IMG/VR virus record: IMGVR_UViG_3300012009_000018
Span: 1-46,081 of that record
Direction: 5' to 3' (one strand)
DNA from: a virus
DNA length: 46,081 nucleotides
Of this stretch, positions 1 through 5,225 are shown in pieces. The first letter of the stretch is position 1. Every line of letters starts with the position of its first letter. The notes below the pieces were generated by a model. The model saw only the letters and a list, made by a program, of their open reading frames with translations, was not told where the DNA came from and ran no database searches. The position numbers were made by a program, and so were the translations under genes.

Positions 1-40
1 GTATCGTGCCGTTTGGTTTCCTTAATGTTATCCGATACAT
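1..40 (-). CDS. Start of small basic protein (truncated by window edge)
   Basis: Complement of 1-40 holds the first 13 codons of the 55-residue gene that is complete at 45191-45358. The ATG is at 38-40, directly after the TAA of the neighbouring gene, with GGAGGATGAATAA as ribosome-binding context. It is partial only because the contig was cut here. Confidence 0.6.
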   Translation of the reverse strand, partial: MYRITLRKPNGTI

Positions 41-220
41 TTATTCATCCTCCATCAGCGGTGACTTGCCCAATTGTATAAGCCCCATCAGGCGCTTAAA
101 GTCTGCCTTGCTCTTGGGTTTATAATACGACACCATATCAACCCATAGCATTTTGGCTTGCGTTTTGTCCAGGTCAGGGTAATACTCCATGACCGCCTTA
201 ATACCTTGTTCTGTTGACAT
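41..220 (-). CDS. Hypothetical protein, 59 aa (left copy of 45359-45538)
   Basis: First gene of the leftward early operon, duplicated at 45359-45538. A longer reading from 250 is open, but GGAGGTATTTT sits directly before the ATG at 220, so the product starts MSTEQGIKAV. It is a small soluble protein with a Tyr/Trp/Lys-rich middle and an acidic end (MEDE). I recognise no family. It lies about 130 bases downstream of the leftward promoter, a position often held by host-takeover proteins, but that role is a guess. Confidence 0.7.
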   Translation of the reverse strand: MSTEQGIKAVMEYYPDLDKTQAKMLWVDMVSYYKPKSKADFKRLMGLIQLGKSPLMEDE

Positions 221-275
221 AAAATACCTCCAGTTTTTTGTTACGCTCATAATGATACCATACCATAGCTAAATA

Positions 276-295
276 TCACATTGCAATACACCTCC
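276..295 (-). promoter_or_regulatory. Shine-Dalgarno followed by AUG-UGA start-stop
   Basis: On the minus strand GGAGG (295-291) is followed after nine bases by ATG (281-279) and at once by TGA (278-276). It lies in the leader of the leftward transcript, upstream of the 59-residue gene. A ribosome could start and stop here without making a peptide. Alternatively the GGAGG serves an overlapping GTG or TTG mini-frame; no longer frame is attractive. Confidence 0.35.
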
Positions 296-306
296 ATTAA
301 TTAATC

Positions 307-323
307 CCTACTAAAATAGTAGG
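307..323. promoter_or_regulatory. Palindrome, operator candidate
   Basis: CCTACTA-AAA-TAGTAGG is a perfect inverted repeat with 7-bp arms, in the leader region just downstream of the leftward promoter. Its position suits a repressor site or an RNA hairpin at the 5' end of the leftward mRNA. Confidence 0.45.
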
Positions 324-340
324 CTTTACTATTCAAACTC

Positions 341-360
341 TGCTATTACTAATAATAGCA
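341..360. promoter_or_regulatory. Palindrome over the -10 of the leftward promoter
   Basis: TGCTATTA-CTAA-TAATAGCA is a perfect inverted repeat with 8-bp arms. The right arm overlaps the -10 hexamer (357-352) of the leftward promoter, the classical position for a repressor that blocks RNA polymerase. No obvious repressor gene was recognised among the small genes. Confidence 0.5.
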
Positions 361-380
361 AATTACCTTGTACTTGTCAA
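352..380 (-). promoter_or_regulatory. Leftward early promoter (sigma70 type)
   Basis: TTGACA (380-375), 17-base spacer, TATTAT (357-352), with TG one base before the -10 (extended -10). It drives the leftward accessory operon. The spacer starts AGTACAAGGTAAT, closely matching the rightward promoters at 503-531 and 36205-36233. An identical copy is at 45670-45698. Confidence 0.8.
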
Positions 381-442
381 GTGATTTATTTACAGGCTTT
401 ACCCTTGTTAATCCCGACCCTTTTAGTAGTCTTTATCTTGAG

Positions 443-464
443 CTCTGGGGTAGGGGCCCCGGAG
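443..464. other. GC-rich hairpin between the divergent promoters
   Basis: CTCTGGGG and CCCCGGAG can pair (8 bp, one G-T) around a six-base loop. Neither strand has a T-run after it, so it does not look like a terminator. It lies between the two divergent promoters and may separate them or bind a protein. Confidence 0.3.
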
Positions 465-502
465 TGACATCATATCCATGATAAACTTTTTCAAAAAAAG
501 AC

Positions 503-531
503 TTGACAAGTACTAGCTAATATGGTATGCT
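503..531 (+). promoter_or_regulatory. Rightward early promoter (sigma70 type)
   Basis: TTGACA (503-508), 17-base spacer, TATGCT (526-531), with TGG before the -10 (extended -10). It is the most likely promoter for the rightward replication block beginning at 951. Its spacer begins AGTACTAGCTAAT, shared in pattern with the leftward promoter. A copy lies at 45821-45849. Confidence 0.8.
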
Positions 532-565
532 ATAGAATGTGGTGGTCACGACAGTACACATATAC

Positions 566-607
566 GGGGGCTAGTCGGTTTTCACCTCCCGTTTCCGGCT
601 AGCTCCC
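566..607 (+). ncRNA. Leader hairpin with anti-Shine-Dalgarno-like loop
   Basis: About 30 bases after the predicted start of the rightward transcript, arms 566-578 and 595-607 can form a 13-bp stem with two G-T pairs. The 16-base loop contains TCACCTCC (582-589), the same eight bases as the anti-Shine-Dalgarno end of bacterial 16S rRNA. The stem is followed by an A-rich run, not a T-run, so it is not a standard terminator. It may be an mRNA leader structure or a decoy RNA; only the hairpin is visible. A copy is at 45884-45925. Confidence 0.5.
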
Positions 608-711
608 AAAAAAAAGAAGAAAGAAAGAAAGCTTACGAAGAGAAGCTATAAGAGCTTAAGAGCTATTAAGAGTCTTAATATATATATATATAAAATATAT
701 ATATTAAGCCT

Positions 712-775
712 AAGAGCTTCTTAAGAGCTTCTTAAGAGCTTCTTAAGAGCTTCTTAAGAGCTTCTTAAGAGCTTA
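712..775. repeat. 11-bp tandem repeat (AAGAGCTTCTT), five full units
   Basis: Units begin at 712, 723, 734, 745 and 756, followed by a partial unit. Each unit is nearly self-complementary, so the array can be read on both strands and fold into hairpins. The period is close to one helical turn, which would place bound proteins on one DNA face. The right end of the contig stops inside the second copy of this array. Confidence 0.9.
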
Positions 776-808
776 TATATATATATATATAAATACTAAG
801 AGAAGAAT

Positions 809-844
809 AAGAGCTTTAAGAGCTTTAAGAGCTTTAAGAGCTAT
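809..844. repeat. 9-bp tandem repeat (AAGAGCTTT), four units
   Basis: Three exact units from 809, 818 and 827 and a variant at 836. The core AAGAGCTT is shared with the 11-bp array at 712-775, so both are probably sites for the same factor with different spacing. Confidence 0.85.
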
Positions 845-880
845 TATATTCTTTCTTTCTCTTAAGAGATATATTAGCCT

Positions 881-914
881 GTACAAAAGGCCAATTGTAC
901 TTGACGGTAGTCAA
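881..914. promoter_or_regulatory. Two adjacent inverted repeats upstream of the first rightward genes
   Basis: GTACAA-8 bases-TTGTAC (881-900) is directly followed by TTGAC-GGTA-GTCAA (901-914). They end 36 bases before the first rightward ATG. TTGACG at 901 could be a -35, but the following TATAAA is at 15-base spacing, so I call this an operator or hairpin pair rather than a promoter. Confidence 0.35.
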
Positions 915-950
915 GGTTGGTTATAAATTTTATTTTAGGAGGCTTTGATT

Positions 951-1028
951 ATGGATATTTATGTTTCTGTGGGTTTAATTATTATCTTTGGTGTAGTATT
1001 TCTTAATCTCTTACGGGAGAAAAGCTAA
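951..1028 (+). CDS. Tiny membrane peptide, 25 aa
   Basis: An ORF with AGGAGG nine bases before its ATG encodes one hydrophobic helix (residues about 4-20, GLIIIFGVVFLNLL) with a short charged tail (REKS). The TAA overlaps the next ATG (TAATG), so it is translationally coupled to 1028-1210. It is the first gene of the rightward operon. Function unknown; similar tiny membrane peptides are common in phage early regions. Confidence 0.55.
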   Translation: MDIYVSVGLIIIFGVVFLNLLREKS

Positions 1029-1210
1029 TGGAAATTACTATTGCCACTAAGAGCGGGGAAGTATTGTCTTTAAGATGCGATGCTGTTCATATAAGCGAGA
1101 TGGTTAGTATCTTTCAGACCATACTTGCATTTTTACAGTTTCATCCGTATACTATCGATTCAATCTTCAGTGAAGAGTACCGGATGTTGCTAAGGGATGA
1201 TGAGGAGTGA
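1028..1210 (+). CDS. Hypothetical protein, 60 aa
   Basis: Starts on the TAATG overlap of the preceding peptide. The N-terminal third looks like a beta hairpin (EITIATKSGEVLSLRC), followed by an amphipathic helix and an acidic end (LLRDDEE). No family recognised. Confidence 0.6.
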   Translation: MEITIATKSGEVLSLRCDAVHISEMVSIFQTILAFLQFHPYTIDSIFSEEYRMLLRDDEE

Positions 1211-1214
1211 TACT

Positions 1215-1316
1215 ATGGAAATGACCGCAGTTTTCCCCTTAAGGATAGTTATTTTATTAGTGATACTGTTCATCTGGCTTTGTATTGTCGCATTAGAAAA
1301 TCCGGATGGCCCTTGA
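1215..1316 (+). CDS. Tiny membrane peptide, 33 aa
   Basis: ATG at 1215 has GAGGAG seven bases upstream. The peptide is one strongly hydrophobic helix (about residues 9-27, LRIVILLVILFIWLCIVAL) and a short ENPDGP tail. Its stop codon overlaps the -35 of the promoter at 1313-1341. Function unknown; it may act in the host inner membrane. Confidence 0.5.
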   Translation: MEMTAVFPLRIVILLVILFIWLCIVALENPDGP

Positions 1317-1341
1317 CAACTACGAAGTAACATGGTAGAGT
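1313..1341 (+). promoter_or_regulatory. Second rightward promoter
   Basis: TTGACA (1313-1318), 17-base spacer, TAGAGT (1336-1341) with TGG just before the -10. The spacer follows the same pattern as the promoters at 503 and 352 (A-TAC-A-TAA-TGG). It lies 21 bases before the ATG of 1362-1616 and probably boosts transcription of the replication genes. Confidence 0.6.
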
Positions 1342-1361
1342 ATTAAGCATGGAGGAAACAC

Positions 1362-1616
1362 ATGACTGACAAAGAAACCTTAAACATGGTGTATAAGGTG
1401 AAAGTTAAGTGCCCGACCTGCCCAGAGGTCACAGAGGCGTACACAGAGGGACTTGAGGAGCCTAACGGCGTTGTCTTGGACATTGACGCCATATGTGACG
1501 AGATGAAAATGAACGGCTGGGCACAGATAGGTAAGTGGTGGTATTGCCCGAGATGCCGCCGGGGTGCCGAAGAGAAAGAAAGGGAGAAGCAATATGCCAA
1601 AGAAAAAGGTCACTAA
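1362..1616 (+). CDS. Small zinc-ribbon protein, 84 aa
   Basis: GGAGG eight bases before the ATG. CPTC (residues 17-20) and CPRC (about 62-65) frame the protein like a four-cysteine zinc ribbon, with a Lys/Glu-rich tail. No enzyme motif. It overlaps the next gene by 23 bases. Such ribbons usually bind nucleic acid or a host protein; which one is unknown. Confidence 0.65.
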   Translation: MTDKETLNMVYKVKVKCPTCPEVTEAYTEGLEEPNGVVLDIDAICDEMKMNGWAQIGKWWYCPRCRRGAEEKEREKQYAKEKGH

Positions 1617-1800
1617 GCCTATTCCGGACGATTGTAAAATGCTGGAGCTTAGGATAACAGTTAAACTCGAGGACCTGTACGAAATGCCCCTCAAGAAGGC
1701 TATAGAGGAGCTGTCGCGGCGCCTGGATGAGCGGTTTAAGATTGCTAAACCGGATGCTAGCCGCTATTACAGGGGCCTTAGGGATGAGATAGCCGGATAG
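1594..1800 (+). CDS. Hypothetical helical protein, 68 aa
   Basis: An in-frame GTG at 1564 is possible, but AGGGAGAAGC just before the ATG at 1594 decides the start. The protein begins MPKKKVTKPIP, then a beta strand (LELRITVKL) and amphipathic helices rich in Arg/Glu. No family recognised. Overlap with the upstream gene indicates one operon. Confidence 0.6.
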   Translation: MPKKKVTKPIPDDCKMLELRITVKLEDLYEMPLKKAIEELSRRLDERFKIAKPDASRYYRGLRDEIAG

Positions 1801-1832
1801 CACATGATGCTAGCTGGATAGAAGGAGGAATA

Positions 1833-2051
1833 ATGGAAAAATCAATTTTAGGAAAGAGAATCTATGACCGGATTACGGGATTCTCAGGCATTGCGACCGC
1901 CGTGACTCATTATCTTAATGGTTGTACACGAGTGTGTATTCAGCCCCAAGCTCTTAAAGAGGAGGGTGGAGGCACAATGAGCGACGAGTGGTTTGACAGC
2001 CAGCAGATTAAAGTTTTAAAATCTGGTCATTTTTTTATTAAGGAGGAGTGA
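1833..2051 (+). CDS. Conserved-type phage hypothetical protein, 72 aa
   Basis: AAGGAGG precedes the ATG. The sequence ITGFSGIATAVTHYLNGC...VCIQPQ...WFDSQQIKVL follows a pattern I recall from uncharacterised small phage proteins (a compact SH3-like beta fold with a WFD end). No catalytic motif is visible. The TGA overlaps the next ATG by one base. Confidence 0.6.
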   Translation: MEKSILGKRIYDRITGFSGIATAVTHYLNGCTRVCIQPQALKEEGGGTMSDEWFDSQQIKVLKSGHFFIKEE

Positions 2052-2410
2052 TGCATAATAAGTATGTAACGAAAGACAAGGGGGGTCGAAAGGAGTTCCC
2101 AACCGGGGCCCAGCGTGAGACTAGGGACGGCAAGGGGCGATTCGACCTTTTAAGTCCATGGGCAACTACGAGGGAAGCTCTAGTGTTGGAACGCGGTGGC
2201 AAGAAATATAGCGACCGGGGTTGGGAGCGTGGGTTACCTTACAGCAGGTATATAGACTCAGCCTTGCGTCATATTATGCAGTACATGATGCGTATGGACG
2301 ACGAGGACCATCTGGGACATGCGGTTTGGAACCTAAAGGCTATCATGCACCATGAGTGTGCGGGGCCGGAGGGGCTAGATGATAGACCGCAGTATCCTAA
2401 AGGAGAATAA
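2051..2410 (+). CDS. dATP/dGTP diphosphohydrolase-like protein (DUF5664 type)
   Basis: The 119-residue protein carries the signature of the DUF5664 / dATP-dGTP diphosphohydrolase N-terminal family: RDGKGRFDLL (25-34), an ERGGKKYSDRGWERGLPYSRYIDSALRH region (48-74) and DEDHLGHAVWN (84-94). The acidic and His residues suit a metal-dependent all-alpha nucleotide hydrolase. The start is ATG 2051 rather than GTG 2048, with AAGGAGG five bases upstream. With the ribonucleotide reductase at 8691 it points to control of the dNTP pool. Relatives occur in phages with 2-aminoadenine DNA, but no PurZ or DatZ is present here. Confidence 0.75.
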   Translation: MHNKYVTKDKGGRKEFPTGAQRETRDGKGRFDLLSPWATTREALVLERGGKKYSDRGWERGLPYSRYIDSALRHIMQYMMRMDDEDHLGHAVWNLKAIMHHECAGPEGLDDRPQYPKGE

Positions 2411-2728
2411 ATGAAGGAAAAAACAAAAGAAAAGATAAGTAAATCTTTACGAGGTAGTAAATCTCCGCGGTGGAAAGGCGGAAGCAAATCCACGGACGGA
2501 GAGAACGCTCGGCGGGCATGGGAGAAACATTGGGGTAAGAAGATACCTGACGGTTTTGTGGTTGACCATAAAGACGGCAACCCCACTAACAACAGCCCTT
2601 CGAATCTCCGTATCATGTCTCGAGCGAAACATAATACAGTGCATAAGAAAGGGAAGACGTGGGCCGAATGGAAACATCAAACAAAGAACAAGCCCAACAA
2701 GCCGGAAAAGCAGAGACGCTACCGGTAA
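2411..2728 (+). CDS. HNH homing-type endonuclease, 105 aa
   Basis: Residues 51-75 contain an HNH core (VDHKDGNPTNNSPSNLRIMS, then H74). D52-H53, N61, N65 and H74 fit the HNH pattern with D-x-N-x-x-N-NL. The N-terminus (KISKSLRGSKSPRWKGG) resembles the NUMOD3 DNA-binding repeat of phage homing endonucleases. It starts directly after the upstream stop with AAAGGAG. It is probably a free-standing mobile nuclease inserted between early genes. Confidence 0.8.
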   Translation: MKEKTKEKISKSLRGSKSPRWKGGSKSTDGENARRAWEKHWGKKIPDGFVVDHKDGNPTNNSPSNLRIMSRAKHNTVHKKGKTWAEWKHQTKNKPNKPEKQRRYR

Positions 2729-2760
2729 GTGGGTTTTATTATTTTATTAAGGAGTTTGGT

Positions 2761-3282
2761 ATGAGTAAAGTTATGAATTTAAAAGTGGAACGAATCAAAA
2801 AGGGAACGACCCGGAAAGGTAAGCCTATGTGGATTATCGAAACTGACTTACCGGATGACTTGTTCGTATTCGATTTTGCGAAGATTGCGGACATACAGGC
2901 CGGGGAAGAAGCAACGTTCACTTTGGTTGAGGACAATGGGTATTTGAACGTAGAGTCGGGTGTCCCGATTATTGACGTGAATGCCGACATGAAACCCGAT
3001 GCCAGTGAGGATTATCCGGAGCCTAGGGAGTTGTCTGAGCCTGGTGATAAGCCTGCCCCGAGGAAGCCCCGAAGCCCTGCGGCACAAGGTAAGCGGCTTG
3101 CACAGGAGCGTGGAGACTCGACCCTTGAGGTTCGAAAGACGGCCTTAATGGCGGCGTCTACGGCATTGAGTGGCTTCTTTGCTGAGAACTTTTCAGGTGC
3201 AGAGGACGTAGATTTTCTCACGAACCTATTAACCGCAGTGGCCGAGAAGCTGGAGCCTTACGCCAACGGCTCACCGTTTTAG
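2761..3282 (+). CDS. Acidic early protein, 173 aa (possible ssDNA-binding protein)
   Basis: Start at 2761, where AAGGAG precedes the ATG; a reading from 2659 overlaps the HNH gene. Residues 1-80 are beta-rich (LKVERIKKGTTRKGKPMWII...FTLVEDNGYL), compatible with an OB fold. The middle is Pro/Lys/Arg-rich and the last 50 residues helical. Placement immediately before a RecB-like nuclease and near the helicase fits a single-strand-binding or recombination partner, but no family motif proves it. Confidence 0.6.
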   Translation: MSKVMNLKVERIKKGTTRKGKPMWIIETDLPDDLFVFDFAKIADIQAGEEATFTLVEDNGYLNVESGVPIIDVNADMKPDASEDYPEPRELSEPGDKPAPRKPRSPAAQGKRLAQERGDSTLEVRKTALMAASTALSGFFAENFSGAEDVDFLTNLLTAVAEKLEPYANGSPF

Positions 3283-3290
3283 GAGGGATA

Positions 3291-4139
3291 ATGTCTGGTT
3301 TAGTAGGATTTACTTGCCCGAAGAATGGGAAAAATGTTAAGTTCGATTACTGCTTTGATGAGTGCCCCGAAACCTGTTACAGCTTGCCTCTATTACACGC
3401 CTTATCGAGGGGAGGCCGAGTTAAAAAGGAAGGGATTTTTAGCGTCACTGAGATTCTCAACCCCCCTCAGATTGTATTCCTAAGACGCAAATTCGAACAC
3501 TACGCTAAGCCTGAGTCGCTGATTTGGGCTACGTTCGGTACGGCATGGCATGCGGTAGTTGAAAAAGAAAAGGGAGTCCTTGAAGAGAGGTATCCGGGAC
3601 GGTTCGATGTTGAAAAATCATTTGAGATAGCAATAGACGGGATTGGATTGACAGGCAGGATAGACTTGTATGACCACGAACGAAAAGAGCTTATCGACTA
3701 CAAGACTACCAAGGGATACTCGGTCAAGAAGATGCGGCGTGGGGACTGGGAAGGCAATAACTACAAATGGCAACAGAATATCTATCGAGTCTTTGCCTAC
3801 CCTGATGCACGCCGGATGACGCTGTCTTGTGCCGTGAAGGACCATTCGAATAAGATGTGGGAACGAGAGAAGATTCCCCCGCAGGTTCGTATCCCCGTGC
3901 CAATGATAGATGACTCTGTCGTTATAGCGGAAGTAAAAAAGCTGATGAACGAGCACGCATATTATGAGAAGGCAAAGGCCGAAGAGGTTCCTCAGTGTTT
4001 ACGGGAAGATATGTGGTTCACAACGAGCCCGAGAAGCCCGGACTTTGGTGTACCTCGAAGATGTCGCGATTACTGTGATGTCTGTGATGTATGCCCGCAG
4101 TATCAGAAATTCTTATCATCGAGGAGGAGAAATGGTTAA
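3291..4139 (+). CDS. PD-(D/E)XK nuclease (RecB/Cas4-like), likely Fe-S
   Basis: A 282-residue RecB-family exonuclease. The core shows H87 (FGTAWHAVV), E109, D125 (LTGRIDLYD), the IDYKT motif (D136, K138) and a QxxxY-type WQQNIYRVFAY. Cysteines cluster near the N-terminus (C9, C21, C25, C29) and in a C-terminal CRDYCDVCDVC, resembling the Fe-S cluster of AddB and Cas4 nucleases. It probably processes DNA ends during replication or recombination, or degrades host DNA. The gap to the upstream gene is 8 bases with AGGAGG, and it overlaps the next gene. Confidence 0.85.
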   Translation: MSGLVGFTCPKNGKNVKFDYCFDECPETCYSLPLLHALSRGGRVKKEGIFSVTEILNPPQIVFLRRKFEHYAKPESLIWATFGTAWHAVVEKEKGVLEERYPGRFDVEKSFEIAIDGIGLTGRIDLYDHERKELIDYKTTKGYSVKKMRRGDWEGNNYKWQQNIYRVFAYPDARRMTLSCAVKDHSNKMWEREKIPPQVRIPVPMIDDSVVIAEVKKLMNEHAYYEKAKAEEVPQCLREDMWFTTSPRSPDFGVPRRCRDYCDVCDVCPQYQKFLSSRRRNG

Positions 4140-4446
4140 TCACTTATTCACTAGCCCTGAGGCAACACGGAAGTTTTGCAAGAAAATGAACAAGCTGTTT
4201 TGCTGTAAAGAAGTCTACGGCTGTAATGTATCCTGCCCCTTCTGGATAGCTACTGAAGTGGAGCGTCTTATGCGGGTAAAGAATTTATCTATGGGACATG
4301 CTCTGAAATGTACGGTAGAGCAGTCTATACCGGAGGATAAGAAACGAGAGATTATCAATCGTTTCCTCCGGGAGCAGTTAGGTTGCTCTTTGGGGGAGCT
4401 TGAGTATAGACTTAGCTCTGAAAACAACGACGAACGGAGACAATAA
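4132..4446 (+). CDS. Cys-rich hypothetical protein, 104 aa
   Basis: GAGGAGG six bases before the ATG at 4132 sets the start, although the frame is open from 3964 inside the nuclease gene. The first 40 residues hold six cysteines (FCKKMNKLFCC...GCNVSC), suggesting a metal or Fe-S site. The rest is helical. It overlaps both neighbours by a few bases, so it is tightly coupled to the nuclease and to the HNH protein. No family recognised. Confidence 0.65.
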   Translation: MVNHLFTSPEATRKFCKKMNKLFCCKEVYGCNVSCPFWIATEVERLMRVKNLSMGHALKCTVEQSIPEDKKREIINRFLREQLGCSLGELEYRLSSENNDERRQ

Positions 4447-5225
4447 TGTCTACTTCTGGAAGTGAAATAGTAAAAGAGGATACCCGGGAGCTTATAAGTG
4501 CAGAAAGGGCTTCCCAGTTGTACCACGAGATTCTAGAGCATAAGCGGACTATAGGTATTGGGCTGTGTAAGCTGGGCAGGATTTTCAAACTCTTCAGGGA
4601 TGAGAAGCTGTATGAATTACTGGGCTGTGAGAGCTTTAGGGAATTCATAGGACAGCCAGAGATAGCGTTTGCGGAATCTTCAGTCCGAGCTTACATAGCC
4701 ATGTACGAAACGTGGGTTATCGAATACGGGTACGAAGAGGAAGATGTAGCTAATGTAGGGCTAGGTAAACTGCAAGTCATAACTCACCCGTCACGCCTGC
4801 TCCCAAGTAAGCGTGAAGAGATGTTTGACATGGCTAACTCTTTATCAAAGTCCGATTTAAAGCAGGAAATAAGGGTACTGCTTGGTCAAGAAGAAGAAGA
4901 GCCTGAAGAGAGGCCGGAGCGACCTGGGGAACTCAGTGACTTCGGCGGACGCGGCTACGAAGACTACGTGCGAGACCAGGTATGCTGTATATGTGGGAAC
5001 CCTCACTCGGAACCGCACCATTTTCCACAAACCCGGAAACGTACTGAAGACGAACGTTATGTTATACCTATGTGCAGAGCCTGCCATACAGCATTCCACC
5101 ATGACCCTATAGATTTCCGTATCGTATATGGACATAAGATATTCCGATACTTCTATCGGCTAGCATTTAAGGCTATAGATACCTTAGAAAGGATGGAGCA
5201 GAATGAAGGACAACCATCGCTTTAA
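4446..5225 (+). CDS. HNH-domain protein with helical N-terminal domain, 259 aa
   Basis: Residues about 1-140 are helical and resemble phage DUF3102/ParB-like modules (FREFIGQPEIAFAESSVRAYIAMYE). Residues about 175-225 form a zinc-HNH core: CCICGNPHSEPHHFP and CRACHTAFHHDP. The layout recalls small phage HNH nucleases of the lambda NinG/DUF968 type. It sits between the RecB-like nuclease and the helicase and so probably acts on DNA during replication or recombination. It overlaps the helicase gene by 23 bases. Confidence 0.7.
   Translation: MSTSGSEIVKEDTRELISAERASQLYHEILEHKRTIGIGLCKLGRIFKLFRDEKLYELLGCESFREFIGQPEIAFAESSVRAYIAMYETWVIEYGYEEEDVANVGLGKLQVITHPSRLLPSKREEMFDMANSLSKSDLKQEIRVLLGQEEEEPEERPERPGELSDFGGRGYEDYVRDQVCCICGNPHSEPHHFPQTRKRTEDERYVIPMCRACHTAFHHDPIDFRIVYGHKIFRYFYRLAFKAIDTLERMEQNEGQPSL

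Larger units (their letters stand above)
1..763. repeat. 763-bp direct terminal duplication, left copy
   Basis: Bases 1-763 recur at 45319-46081; every stretch I compared was identical, including the small leftward gene, both divergent promoters and the start of the 11-bp repeats. Either the assembler closed a circular or permuted genome with an overlap, or the virion has terminal redundancy. The right copy stops inside the 11-bp tandem repeat array, a typical place for short-read assembly to break, so I favour an assembly overlap of a circular map. The non-redundant genome is 45,318 bp. Confidence 0.95.
600..880. other. Candidate replication origin: AT-rich repeats
   Basis: Non-coding stretch with two alternating TA runs (about 679-704 and 775-792), an 11-bp direct repeat array (712-775) and a 9-bp array (809-844), all built on TAAGAGCTT. 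Iterated sites next to easily melted AT runs between divergent operons resemble phage origins. The phage encodes a DnaB-type helicase but no recognisable initiator, so origin function is inferred. I see no gene here. Confidence 0.45.
221..950. other. Divergent non-coding control region
   Basis: No gene over 730 bases. It contains, left to right, the start-stop element, two palindromes, the leftward promoter, a GC hairpin, the rightward promoter, the leader hairpin, two AT runs with 11-bp and 9-bp tandem repeats, and two inverted repeats before the first rightward peptide. The segment 221-763 recurs at 45539-46081. Confidence 0.8.

Noticed and set aside
712-844. CRISPR-like array
   Set aside because: Repeats are 9-11 bp and contiguous without spacers; tandem repeats, not CRISPR.
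2051-2410. Evidence for a 2-aminoadenine (Z) genome
   Set aside because: A diphosphohydrolase-like gene alone is insufficient; no PurZ, DatZ or matching polymerase is present.
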